A stretch of 46,372 bases of DNA from an uncultured Lachnospiraceae bacterium (GCA_947626985.1 CANQUG010000027.1:1-46372), one strand, 5' to 3'; positions 1-7,949 are shown, numbered from the stretch's first letter. Notes: generated by a model not told the origin, from the letters alone. Numbers and translations: made by a program.

Positions 1-72
1 ACCGGCTGTTCGCTAAACTTTACCGGGGCAGGACTTTCACCTGCCTATATTTCAAGCGCCGAACTGGCGCAC
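1..72 (-). ncRNA. Probable 5' end of a group II intron (continues beyond window start)
   Basis: Read on the minus strand, this stretch begins with GTGCGCC at 72, which fits the GUGYG 5' end of bacterial group II introns. A short hairpin follows (GCGCC/GGCGC around a GTTC-type loop), then a domain I-like motif, CAGGTGAAAGTCCTG. Just upstream on the same strand lies a perfect 10-bp hairpin (79-111); group IIC introns characteristically insert next to such stem-loops. The catalytic domain V and any maturase would lie left of the window, so the call rests on about 72 bases. The alternative is the tail of an unrecognised gene or another structured RNA. Confidence 0.42.
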
Positions 73-78
73 TCCTTA

Positions 79-111
79 ATATAGAACTATTATACATTAT
101 CAGTTCTATAT
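79..111. other. Perfect 10-bp inverted repeat beside the putative intron
   Basis: ATATAGAACT at 79-88 is repeated in inverted form as AGTTCTATAT at 102-111 with a 13-base AT-rich loop. On the minus strand it lies 6 bases upstream of the putative intron 5' end. It could be the remnant of a terminator or the stem-loop target of intron insertion. It has no clear U-run of its own. Confidence 0.6.
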
Positions 112-294
112 AATCAAGAAAATTTTATGCATTTTTGCAAAGAAATCAGTGTTTCAAGTGCCTGTAAAACAGCCCAATATAGCCGTTTCCCAGAGTTCTT
201 TACCTCTGGTGACCTCTATTTGGCTATGTCTTGTAATCAAAGACCGGATTTATGGGGTTTTCCTATAGTCCGATGATTTGGGAAAGTTTTATTT
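112..294. other. Intergenic stretch without recognised gene
   Basis: AT-rich sequence with no credible reading frame or ribosome binding site. I see nothing identifiable between the hairpin and the tandem repeat array. Confidence 0.6.
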
Positions 295-510
295 GAAGCA
301 TACGCCGGCAATGCCGTGGAAGACTGGATAAAACTGAAGCGTACGCCGGCAACGCCGTGGAAGACTGGATAAAACTAAAGCGTACGCCGACAATGGCGTG
401 GAAAACTGGATAGAACTGAAGCGTACGCCGACAATGGCGTGGAAAACTGGATAGAACTGAAGCGTACGCCGACAATGGCGTGGAAAACTGAACAGAACTG
501 AAGCGTACGC
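295..510. repeat. Tandem array of five 41-bp units plus a partial sixth
   Basis: Units start at 295, 336, 377, 418 and 459, each exactly 41 bp, and a partial sixth begins at 500 and runs into repeat copy A. Each unit starts GAAGCGTACGC (or a one-base variant), has a short GC-rich inverted repeat in the middle and ends with an AACT-like tail. Units 1-2 differ from units 3-5 at several bases, so the array expanded in steps. There are no variable spacers, so it is not CRISPR. Reading frames across it are by-products of the 41-bp period. Confidence 0.93.
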
Positions 511-513
511 TGT

Positions 514-682
514 CAGGACTGTGCTTTCTGTCATGCAGACGGCGCAACACTCCGCCGAACTAACCGCCAACTCCGGCTAAGACGCTCCGGAGAGCCGTCG
601 CGCCTAAGTCTCCGTAGGCGGTGGATTTCGTCTCCGCTAAAACCGCGCCCAAAAAGTCTGCCTGACAGAAAGCACAGTCCTG
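514..682 (+). repeat. Structured repeat element, copy A
   Basis: One of three copies of a 169-178 bp element. The arms 514-540 and 656-682 pair over 27 positions with one mismatch (T534 against C662). A second helix, GGCGC 541-545 with GCGCC 645-649, follows after a CAAAAA bulge on the 3' side. The interior of about 100 bases keeps blocks such as GAACTAACCGC, CCTAAGTCT and GGTGGATTTCGTCT in the other copies. There is no transposase or credible ORF. The flank CAGCTGTTTATCGGC follows both this copy and copy C. It could be a small non-autonomous mobile element or a structured RNA or DNA repeat; the family is not one I can name. Confidence 0.88.
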
Positions 683-855
683 CCAGCTGTTTATCGGCTT
701 CAGCATAAAAATTTTCTCGGATGAGACAACGATATTATCGCAATATCATACTGCCGAACGCTTCATGAGCCTGCTTTCACATAATTCTATATCGTCAGCT
801 TTATCCTCCGCTTTCAGGTTCGGATTTTGAGTTCTCGGACAATTTCTCCCCGGAT

Positions 856-873
856 CATAAAACCGTTTTTATG
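856..873 (-). terminator. Possible weak terminator after the first carboxypeptidase gene
   Basis: CATAAAA and TTTTATG pair around a 4-base loop 12 bases past the stop codon of the minus-strand gene. The stem is AT-rich and no U-run follows, so this is a weak candidate only. Confidence 0.3.
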
Positions 874-884
874 AAAATCGGATT

Positions 885-2228
885 TCAGTGAAAAAAATCG
901 TGGAAGACTCTGTTTACACACCAGGCGTAGGTTCTCTTCCACACAGTCTTTTCCGCCAGGATGGGACAGGAGTACAGCACCTCGTCTCCCAGAATGCAGG
1001 AAATCTCTCCGATCTGCTCTCCCTTCACCACGGGGGCGGGAATCGCATCCGGCATGGAAACCTCCACACGGATTTCTTCCTGTTCTCCCAGAAGGATCTG
1101 CCGGCTTTTTTTGTCCTCCGGCACCCGGTAGGCTCCCTCCAGGCTGATTTTTTCCTCCAGAGAGCTGTCTGCCGTGACTCCCTCCTTCACCTCCACCTTC
1201 TTCAGCTGCGGCTCCCTCCACAGGTTTTCATAATGGAAATGAGAATTGCCGTAGTTCAGAAGGGTTATGGTATCTTTCCATTTATAGGTTTTGTTGCTGG
1301 GCCAGCCGCAGCCCAGAAGAGCAATAATAAAGGTCTTTCCCTCCCGCTCGCAGGCGCACACATAACAGTAGCCGGCATTGCCGGTAAATCCTGTTTTACC
1401 TGACAGTACTCCCTGTGCCATATCCAGAAGGGCGTTGCCGTTCTGGACGGAAAACTGACGGGTTCCGGTGATATCGGAAAAGCTGTAGTCTCTGGTCTGG
1501 GTGATGCGCAGAAAATCTTCATTCTGAATGGCATAGCGCATGATCAGAGCCAGATCTCTGGCCGTTGTGTGATGCACTCCGCCCGCATCCTCGGCGTCCA
1601 GGCCATTGGGAGTAACAAAATGAGTATCCGTACAGCCCAGTTCCGCGGCTTTGCGGTTCATCATCTCTGCAAATCCCTCCACAGAGCCTCCCACATGCTC
1701 CGCCACGGCCACGGCCACATCGTTGTGGCTTTTCAGCATCAGAGAGTAGAGGAGATCCTTCATATAATATTGCTCGCCCTCCTGAATGTTCAGCTGGACG
1801 TCCGGCTGGGCCGCTGCTTTCGCGGAAACCGTCACACAGTCGTTCCCCGATGAGTTTTCCAGAGCCAGAATGCAGGTCATAACCTTGGTAGTGCTGGCCA
1901 TGGGTCTGGGAGTGTCTCCCTCCCGGGAGTAGAGAACTCTCCCCGTATCTCCGTCCATAAGCACAGCGGACAGCGCATACAGACTCAGAGAATCCTCTCC
2001 GCTTTCACCTGGTTCAGATACCCATGATTCCACAGTTCCCCCATCGGTGTCGGATATCAGGGAAGCTTCTGCTCTGCCGCCGGCTTCATACGCCGGATCA
2101 GCTTCCTCGCTCTCATGGATCGCCGGTACCAGCTGAATCATGTGGGACGGCAGTTCTGCCCCGGCGGCATCTCCTCCCAGAATACATGCGCACAAAATCA
2201 CAATTCCCCAAATACGCCCTGCTCTCAT
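885..2228 (-). CDS. D-alanyl-D-alanine carboxypeptidase, S11 family (DacF/PBP5-like)
   Basis: An exported serine peptidase that removes the terminal D-alanine from peptidoglycan pentapeptides. An N-terminal hydrophobic stretch (about residues 5-23) acts as signal peptide. The three penicilloyl-enzyme motifs are present: S112-T-T-K115, S167-H-N169 and K278-T-G280, followed by the usual beta-rich C-terminal domain. At 447 aa it is slightly long, because about 60 acidic, low-complexity residues separate the signal from the catalytic domain. The start follows a GAGAGGA site. In related genomes a dacF gene follows scpAB; here a three-gene stretch separates them. It is the first of three S11 genes in the window. 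The family is secure, the paralogue name is not. Confidence 0.93.
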   Translation of the reverse strand: MRAGRIWGIVILCACILGGDAAGAELPSHMIQLVPAIHESEEADPAYEAGGRAEASLISDTDGGTVESWVSEPGESGEDSLSLYALSAVLMDGDTGRVLYSREGDTPRPMASTTKVMTCILALENSSGNDCVTVSAKAAAQPDVQLNIQEGEQYYMKDLLYSLMLKSHNDVAVAVAEHVGGSVEGFAEMMNRKAAELGCTDTHFVTPNGLDAEDAGGVHHTTARDLALIMRYAIQNEDFLRITQTRDYSFSDITGTRQFSVQNGNALLDMAQGVLSGKTGFTGNAGYCYVCACEREGKTFIIALLGCGWPSNKTYKWKDTITLLNYGNSHFHYENLWREPQLKKVEVKEGVTADSSLEEKISLEGAYRVPEDKKSRQILLGEQEEIRVEVSMPDAIPAPVVKGEQIGEISCILGDEVLYSCPILAEKTVWKRTYAWCVNRVFHDFFH

Positions 2229-2372
2229 CTTCCATCCTCTCCCCTCGTCCGGAATTTCAGACTTCTGATTTCAGTCTATGCGTACTTGTCCGGAATATGC
2301 ATCGTATCCGCTGCAATTTCCCGCTCTCTCACTCCATTTCTGTAAACTGTATACTAATCCATCCCGGCATTC

Positions 2373-3341
2373 TCAGGCCAATTCAATTCCTTTCATCACC
2401 GCCAGAATTTTTTCCATGATTTTATCCTGCAGATACGCAGAATTCAGATTCCTTTTTGAGTACTCCAGGTAGCTGCCCTTCGTACTTTGGATCAGACGTG
2501 CTGTAAAATACCGTTCCCAGCTGAAAAAATCTCTGCTTTCAATCCATTCTTCCGGATTATTCAGCATTTCAGTAATACTCTTATCCTCTGTCAGACCGGA
2601 ACTTAGAATCAGCCATTCAAAAGATTCCGGCAGATAAAGAATCACATTGGGATAATTCTTTATTAACCTCACCAGCCTGTCCATTTCCGGACCAAACGCA
2701 GCGCCGTCAGCCATCACCAGAACCTTCTCATCAAGGTTTTTCGTAACGGCGGCAAAAATATTTGATTTTCCCCGGGCGCTGATACAGACAATCTGATTTT
2801 TACGCGCACAGACACCACTGAAAAACTGGAAACCGGAATGGGAATCTTCGACAATTATTTTTTCCGGCTTTATACTATGCTGATAATCCGCAGCATGATA
2901 CAGATGAAAGAATTCATTATAAGTACGTTTCAGACTTCCATATTTTCCGGAATCGCGAATGCCGTAAATTTCTTCAACGCTGTAGGGAAGGGCCGATATA
3001 CTTTCCCGGGTTACAATCACGTAGTAATTGTCGGTAGACTGAATCGCCGAAGCAAACTCCGTTCCCGTGACAAAATCATTTCCCTCATCAATAAAAACAA
3101 TACTGTCCTTCAGCATCGACAGCTGTCCGGGCCAGGTTCTTCCTTCCAGAACCACACACGTTTTATCACAGATAAGCTCCACTGCACTGGAAGCTCCATT
3201 TTCAAAATATTCACGGATCATATCCACCAGCGTTGTTTTTCCGGTGGCGCTGTTTCCCCGAATGACAGTGATATTTCTCCTTATCTCAAAATCGTAGCGG
3301 ATCCGTTTGTTCTGCACAATGATTCTGTGTTTTCCTCTCAT
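2373..3341 (-). CDS. P-loop ATP-binding protein paired with DUF4869
   Basis: A 322-aa soluble protein with a Walker A motif GNSATGKTT at residues 29-37 and a Walker B-like IVFIDEG at 81-87. This makes it a P-loop NTPase with AAA- or ABC-like character. The rest has no domain I can name and no membrane segments or signal. It starts 12 bp after the DUF4869 gene on the same strand, so the two are probably co-transcribed. Both genes look AT-richer than the scpAB block and the S11 gene on either side, which hints at later acquisition. The start has a GAGAGG site 8 bases upstream. ATPase activity is inferred; role and partner are unknown. Confidence 0.75.
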   Translation of the reverse strand: MRGKHRIIVQNKRIRYDFEIRRNITVIRGNSATGKTTLVDMIREYFENGASSAVELICDKTCVVLEGRTWPGQLSMLKDSIVFIDEGNDFVTGTEFASAIQSTDNYYVIVTRESISALPYSVEEIYGIRDSGKYGSLKRTYNEFFHLYHAADYQHSIKPEKIIVEDSHSGFQFFSGVCARKNQIVCISARGKSNIFAAVTKNLDEKVLVMADGAAFGPEMDRLVRLIKNYPNVILYLPESFEWLILSSGLTEDKSITEMLNNPEEWIESRDFFSWERYFTARLIQSTKGSYLEYSKRNLNSAYLQDKIMEKILAVMKGIELA

Positions 3342-3353
3342 ACGGCATACCTC

Positions 3354-3791
3354 TCACACATACAGTCCGGCTATCGGGACAAGCTCCTTCATACTGTGGA
3401 CGACCTGACCGGTATTCAGAATACGAATATCAAAGCTTCCCTCCCCAAAATCCATCAGATGACGCAGATTGATCGTAAGATCCTCCGACTCCGCAAGCTT
3501 CAGAATCCATTTCGCACAGTTGTCGCCGCAGGTCGACGCATTAAATATTTTCGACGGCTCATTTTTTATCAGAATCAGCGTCTTGACTCCGCCGGAAAGC
3601 GCGGTCGGACCGATCTTGCCCAGAACCGGACTGTCGATCACCGCGTTGCCCAGAACCGTTGATTTGTCTACATCCAGAATCATTTCTTTTGCCACAGGAT
3701 CTGTAATCCAGGAATCCTCGTACGCATTTTTGAAATAGACAGAAGTATTGAAAACCGCTTCCGGCATTTTTCCGTAAAAAATATTGAGCAT
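3354..3791 (-). CDS. DUF4869 domain protein
   Basis: A small protein of 145 aa whose N-terminus (MLNIFYGKMPEAVF) and central block (SGGVKTLILIKN, then NASTCGDNCAKWI) match my recollection of the DUF4869 family common in Lachnospiraceae. No function is known to me. An in-frame ATG lies six bases upstream at 3797 and the frame stays open to 3833, but GGAGGT at 3800-3805 is 8 bases from the ATG at 3791 and only 2 from the one at 3797, so 3791 is the better start. It is followed 12 bp later by the P-loop ATPase gene, and the two probably act together. There are two conserved cysteines in CGDNC, and no signal peptide or membrane segment. Confidence 0.78.
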   Translation of the reverse strand: MLNIFYGKMPEAVFNTSVYFKNAYEDSWITDPVAKEMILDVDKSTVLGNAVIDSPVLGKIGPTALSGGVKTLILIKNEPSKIFNASTCGDNCAKWILKLAESEDLTINLRHLMDFGEGSFDIRILNTGQVVHSMKELVPIAGLYV

Positions 3792-3838
3792 ATCCATGCA
3801 CCTCCATGTCCCGGCTTCTTGAGATTCCCGCAATCCCG

Positions 3839-4633
3839 CTATCCGTTATAGGTTCTGTCCCATCTTTCCGAGAGCTTCCCCGGCTTCTTTGAGAGGTCGC
3901 AGAGCTCCCGGAGATACCGGGGGGCCTCCTCCACGGCCCGGCCGTAGAGATCCCGAAGCTCCTTCACGCTGCTTTCGCAGCCCGGGGCCGGAGATTTTGA
4001 CATAAAGTAATCCAGAACATTGTCGGAGCGCTTTTTGCCCGCAAATATGGTAAAGAGGCGCATCATCCTCCGGCGCTTTCCTGCATTGTCGTATACCATG
4101 CAGTTGGTGATGAATTTCATCATCTGCAGGGAACGGCAGATTTTTCCGGTGGATACCTCAGGCAGGGCCCGGTGGATCACATGACAGTAGGAAATCTTGG
4201 GAACGATGCAGTCGGAGGGGTAAAAATGATGAGGATTTTTTCCCGTTTCAAGCATCAGGGCTCTGTCCAATTCCTTCTCCAGAAGCGCATGGGAGATCAC
4301 TCCCTCCCTGGCCTTCTGATTCACGCAGGGATGGCAGACGGAATCCAGAAGGTAATGACAGCCGAAGCCAAGCAGATAGGCCAGCAGAGGATCATTTTTC
4401 CTCCTTCTCACCTCTCCCAGCGCCCGTTCAAAAAACGCCGCCGCCTTTTCCCTGTGCATCCTGGTCCCCACATCGATCACCTTTTTGCTGGTCAGACAGT
4501 AAAACAGGATATCCGGACCGTGAAGCCCGATCCGGAAAAGATTTTCATTTTTTCTGACAATTTTTTTTATTTCGGGATCCATCCCCTTATAAACGCGCTT
4601 TCCAAATAAATCATGGGCATATGTTGTGGGCAT
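3839..4633 (-). CDS. Zinc-dependent phospholipase C family protein
   Basis: A 264-aa protein of the zinc phospholipase C/S1-P1 nuclease-like fold. The spaced metal-ligand residues are visible: H7 in TTYAHDLFG, H38 and D41 in LHGPDILFY, H60, H93 and D97 in HYLLD, H101, and H115 with E119 in SHALLEKE. No signal peptide is seen, so it may act in the cytoplasm, unlike secreted clostridial alpha-toxins. Such proteins are widespread in Clostridia with unknown substrate. It begins 18 bp after scpB and is probably part of the same transcript. The ribosome site is GGAAG. The family is fairly secure; lipase activity is not proven. Confidence 0.8.
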   Translation of the reverse strand: MPTTYAHDLFGKRVYKGMDPEIKKIVRKNENLFRIGLHGPDILFYCLTSKKVIDVGTRMHREKAAAFFERALGEVRRRKNDPLLAYLLGFGCHYLLDSVCHPCVNQKAREGVISHALLEKELDRALMLETGKNPHHFYPSDCIVPKISYCHVIHRALPEVSTGKICRSLQMMKFITNCMVYDNAGKRRRMMRLFTIFAGKKRSDNVLDYFMSKSPAPGCESSVKELRDLYGRAVEEAPRYLRELCDLSKKPGKLSERWDRTYNG

Positions 4634-4651
4634 TTTTCATCTTCCTTTTAT

Positions 4652-5221
4652 TTATACATCCAGACGAAGCTGGATTTCTTCTTCTGCTTCCGCTTTAAAA
4701 TCTTCCATCTGCACCGGGTCCGGCACAGGCAGATCCTCCAGGGTCTGCACGCCGAAGGTTCGCAGAAACTCTTCCGTGGTTCCAAACAGTATGGGCCTTC
4801 CGGGGGCATCCAGACGGCCCAGCTCCTTCACAAGATTATATTCCACCAGCCTGTTTACCGCATGGTCGGACTTCACTCCCCGGATCTTCTCGATCTCCGC
4901 CTTCGTCACCGGCTGCCGGTAGGCTATGATGGACAGGGTTTCCAGCATAACGTCGGTGAGAGCCGGTTTATGGGGCTGCATGGCCAGCCGGATCAGGTAC
5001 TCGCAGTATTCCTTTTTCGTGCACATCTGGTAGGAGCCGTCCAGTTCGATGATCTGCAGCCCCGTCTCCTCCTCCCTGCAGCGCTCCATCATGCGATGAA
5101 GCTGCTCCCTGGTGGTGGAAACATCCTGCTCCAGGGCTTTTGCGATCAGGGAAAGCTCCACCGCATCTCCCATAGTAAAAAGAATGGCCTCTATGGCCGC
5201 TTCCGCTTTTCTGCTTTCCAA
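4652..5221 (-). CDS. scpB: Segregation and condensation protein B
   Basis: ScpB is the winged-helix kleisin partner that joins ScpA and SMC in the condensin-like complex compacting and segregating the chromosome. The N-terminus EAAIEAILFTMGD and the central YRQPVTKAEIEKIRGV block are typical. At 189 aa it has the usual length. The start codon is TTG at 5221, preceded by a GAGGA site; no ATG lies near the conserved N-terminus. It follows scpA by 16 bp, as expected for an scpAB operon. The C-terminal tail is acidic. Confidence 0.95.
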   Translation of the reverse strand: MESRKAEAAIEAILFTMGDAVELSLIAKALEQDVSTTREQLHRMMERCREEETGLQIIELDGSYQMCTKKEYCEYLIRLAMQPHKPALTDVMLETLSIIAYRQPVTKAEIEKIRGVKSDHAVNRLVEYNLVKELGRLDAPGRPILFGTTEEFLRTFGVQTLEDLPVPDPVQMEDFKAEAEEEIQLRLDV

Positions 5222-5237
5222 ATTTTCCTCGTTCCTC

Positions 5238-6023
5238 TCAATCCTCCGGCTGATCCGTCAGATGGGTCCACTCCGCCGGGTCTGTGATGACTTCCACCTG
5301 TATATCTTCAAAAAGAGCCTCCTGCTCCGCACGAATATGTCCCATTTTCATCAGCTCCAGAATGGACAGAAAGGTGACGATGATCTGAACTCTGGAAGTC
5401 TGCTCCTCCAGAAGCTGCCGGAAGCTGAAACGCCGGTGGGAAGCGGCATACTCCTTCATCTGGAGCATTTTTTCCGACAGGCTCACTTCTTCCTTCTCGA
5501 TCTTTCCGAAACGGCTCCGGATAGGATCCACCTTGTCCTCCTGCTTCCGGAGAATGGACCTGTAAATCTGATTCAGCTTTTCCAGAGTGAGATCCTTCAG
5601 AAGGTCCGGGACATCCACAGGCTCCCGGTAAGCCAGCACCTCTTCGGGAATGGTGGGACCCTTGTAAAACACTCCCGCGGCCTCGTCCATGCGTTCCCTC
5701 AGCTCATAGGACATATATTTGCAGGTTTTATACTCCAGAAGCCTTTCCACCAGGTCCGCCCTGGGATCCTCCTCCTGGCCTTCCTCATTCACCTCTTTGG
5801 GCAGCAGCATCCGGCACTTGATATCAATGAGAGTGGCGGCCATCACCATAAATTCGCTCATGACCCCCAGGTCTTCCTCCTCCATGGCCCGGATATATTC
5901 CATGTACTGATCGGTGATCTCCACAATGGGAATATCATAAATGTCTATTTTGTTTTTGTCAATAAGGTGAAGGAGCAGATCCAGAGGCCCCTCAAATACC
6001 TCAAGCTTGACGGGAATCGCCAT
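5238..6023 (-). CDS. scpA: Segregation and condensation protein A (kleisin)
   Basis: ScpA bridges the SMC ATPase heads with ScpB. The conserved N-terminus MAIPVKLEVFEGPLDLLLHL followed by IDIYDIPI is diagnostic. The frame stays open upstream to 6053, but the ATG at 6023 has a GGAG site 7 bases upstream and matches the family start, giving 261 aa. Its first 23 bases overlap the end of the metallophosphoesterase gene, which suggests coupled translation. scpB follows directly. Confidence 0.96.
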   Translation of the reverse strand: MAIPVKLEVFEGPLDLLLHLIDKNKIDIYDIPIVEITDQYMEYIRAMEEEDLGVMSEFMVMAATLIDIKCRMLLPKEVNEEGQEEDPRADLVERLLEYKTCKYMSYELRERMDEAAGVFYKGPTIPEEVLAYREPVDVPDLLKDLTLEKLNQIYRSILRKQEDKVDPIRSRFGKIEKEEVSLSEKMLQMKEYAASHRRFSFRQLLEEQTSRVQIIVTFLSILELMKMGHIRAEQEALFEDIQVEVITDPAEWTHLTDQPED

Positions 6024-6825
6024 GAGAAGGCTCCTTTCCGCAAATGTCCGCAAAGATCAGTTCCCTGGGATTATGGATTCTCACCGGTACAGTGTGCTCC
6101 CCCAGGCCGGCGCTGACGATCATATGTCTGCCGCTTCTGTGAAAATCACCGCAGCAATAAGAGGGAAAGGGAAGAAACTGGGGAGAGACAAGACCCGCAT
6201 GCTCCCCCAGACGCATCACCCCGCCATGATAATGACCGGAAAAAGTCAGATCCGCTCCCCAGGCAAAATAGGTTCCGCCGTATTTGGGATTGTGGGCCAG
6301 AAGCACCTGAATCCCTTCCCGGGAGGGAACGCCCAGCAGATCCTCCAGCTTCGCCAGAGGAAGCCGGGGAGAACAGGGCTTCCGGTAAAACTCCCGGGGA
6401 AGCTCGAGGCCATAAAATACGAAGTCTGTCCCGTGAAAGTTCATGGACAGACGCTCGTTGTGAAGAAAACACACGCCCTTCCTGGTGAGATATTTTTCAT
6501 AGGCCAGATAACTCTCTCTCTGTTCAGGCAGCCTGGCCATCCTGCTCTCGTGATTGCCCGGCGCATAGAAGACGGGAACACTCCGCACCAGCTCCTCAAG
6601 CAGCTCCCGGGCCAGCGCCAGGCTCTCCTCCCGGACACTTACGATCATATCCCCCAGAACCAGCACCGCATCCGGATTTCCCCGGCAGACAGCCTCCGGC
6701 AGAGTTCCCTGGCTGCTGATCAGCTCCACTCCGTGCAGGTCCGCCAGAAGGGCAAAACGGACGCGCTCTCCGGGGGCCATTTTTTTACTTTCCATTTCAT
6801 AGGTTCTGATCCTGAATTTTTTCAT
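6001..6825 (-). CDS. Calcineurin-like metallophosphoesterase
   Basis: A dinuclear-metal phosphoesterase of 274 aa. The signature blocks appear in order: ALLADLHG, VLGDMI, APGNHES, LLAHNP and FSGHYHGG. It resembles the YkuE/YaeI branch, but no N-terminal membrane anchor is present and the substrate is unknown. The frame is open upstream to 6948, which would overlap the preceding gene by 41 bp. The ATG at 6825 has GAGGAG just upstream and gives a normal N-terminus (MKKFRIRTYEM), so I prefer it. It lies between a molybdopterin-binding protein and scpA, probably in one transcript. Confidence 0.9.
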   Translation of the reverse strand: MKKFRIRTYEMESKKMAPGERVRFALLADLHGVELISSQGTLPEAVCRGNPDAVLVLGDMIVSVREESLALARELLEELVRSVPVFYAPGNHESRMARLPEQRESYLAYEKYLTRKGVCFLHNERLSMNFHGTDFVFYGLELPREFYRKPCSPRLPLAKLEDLLGVPSREGIQVLLAHNPKYGGTYFAWGADLTFSGHYHGGVMRLGEHAGLVSPQFLPFPSYCCGDFHRSGRHMIVSAGLGEHTVPVRIHNPRELIFADICGKEPSHGDSRQA

Positions 6826-6907
6826 CAATCTCCTCACAGTTTTCTCATGATGACAGACCGCAGACAGCCGGACAAAAAGTTCTGCCGGGAAAACCGACTT
6901 TCCTTCT

Positions 6908-7936
6908 TTATTTTCCAAAACCGCAGTTGGGGAAGGTACAGCGCTCACAGTTCAGGCACAGGCCGCCCTCGCCGTAAGCGGCGATCTCCTCCGCCTTAAT
7001 GGGGTCGTCCGCCATAATGCGGGGAAGCACCAGATCAAAGATGGTTCTTTTCGCATACATGACACAGCCCGGCAGTCCAAGTACAGGCACCGTTCTGCCG
7101 CCGGCGTCCAGATACGCCAGAAGCAGCATGGCCCCGGGCAGAACAGGCGCCCCATAGGTGACGATCCGGGCTCCGGTATCACGGATAGCTCCCGGCGTAC
7201 GGTCATCGGGATCCACGCTCATGCCGCCCGTGCAGAGGACAAGATCCGCCCCCTGTTCCACAAAATTCAGAATATCGCCGGTGATCCTTTTTCTGTCGTC
7301 CCCCGGCATGGTCCTTCCCAGAACCTCTGTGGGAAACTCCCGAAGCTTCTCCTCCAGCACCGGGGTAAATGTATCCCGGATCAGACCTTTGGCCACCTCG
7401 CTGCCTGTGGTGACGATCCCCACCTTTTTCTGATGATAGGGAAGAATGGAGAACAGAGGCTCCTTTCCGGCGGCCTCCACCGCGCGGTCCATTTTTTCTC
7501 CGGAGATCACCAGAGGGATCACTCTGGTACCCGCCAGCTTATCTCCCTTCTTCACTGGAAAGTCTCCGTGTCTGGAGGCGATCATCATCTCTCCCAGGCT
7601 GTTCACCCGAAGCAGAGCGTCCCTGCGGATCTTCAGCACGCCCTCCGCGTCGGCCACCAGCTCGATCTTCCCTTCCTTCACGGGAGTTCCGTGCATATGT
7701 TCCCCGGCGCAGATTTTATAGAGGATTTCCGCGCCCTCATTTTCGTGGAGCATCCCCTCCTGTTTTTCCCAGACGTACAGGTTCTCCTTTCCCACGGAGA
7801 GAAGAAGGGGAATATCCTCCTCCCGGACCACATGGCCCTTGGGAAAAAGGACGCCTTTTTTTTCATCCTTGATAATCTGAGTGATATCGTGGCAGAGAAC
7901 ATGTCCCACCGCGTCAATTGTCCTGATCTCTTTCAT
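6908..7936 (-). CDS. Molybdopterin-binding (MoCF/MoeA-like) protein
   Basis: A 342-aa protein whose C-terminal half carries a MoCF_biosynth (MogA/MoeA-type) domain: KVGIVTTGSEV, then LVLCTGGMSVDPDDRT, then a PVLGLPGCVMYA segment. The N-terminal half resembles a degenerate MoeA scaffold. The C-terminus ends in a cysteine cluster (C-x2-C-x2-C-x4-C), which is not part of classical MoeA and might bind iron-sulfur or zinc. Genes like this often accompany xanthine dehydrogenase-type enzymes, and one lies about 13 kb away. The ATG at 7936 has AGGAGG upstream and is preferred over a longer frame to 7978. Family confident; exact step in cofactor handling not known. Confidence 0.85.
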   Translation of the reverse strand: MKEIRTIDAVGHVLCHDITQIIKDEKKGVLFPKGHVVREEDIPLLLSVGKENLYVWEKQEGMLHENEGAEILYKICAGEHMHGTPVKEGKIELVADAEGVLKIRRDALLRVNSLGEMMIASRHGDFPVKKGDKLAGTRVIPLVISGEKMDRAVEAAGKEPLFSILPYHQKKVGIVTTGSEVAKGLIRDTFTPVLEEKLREFPTEVLGRTMPGDDRKRITGDILNFVEQGADLVLCTGGMSVDPDDRTPGAIRDTGARIVTYGAPVLPGAMLLLAYLDAGGRTVPVLGLPGCVMYAKRTIFDLVLPRIMADDPIKAEEIAAYGEGGLCLNCERCTFPNCGFGK

Positions 7937-7949
7937 CTTCGCCCTCCTG

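Noticed and set aside
295..510. CRISPR-like tandem array
   Set aside because: The 41-bp units follow each other without unique spacers and no cas genes are near.
263..570. Short proteins encoded across the tandem repeats and copy A
   Set aside because: The repetitive peptides simply reflect the 41-bp period and the element; no ribosome site, and the frames are not kept in copies B and C.
514..682. Insertion sequence with transposase
   Set aside because: The element is under 180 bp and has no transposase frame; target-site duplications are not evident. It may still be a non-autonomous derivative.
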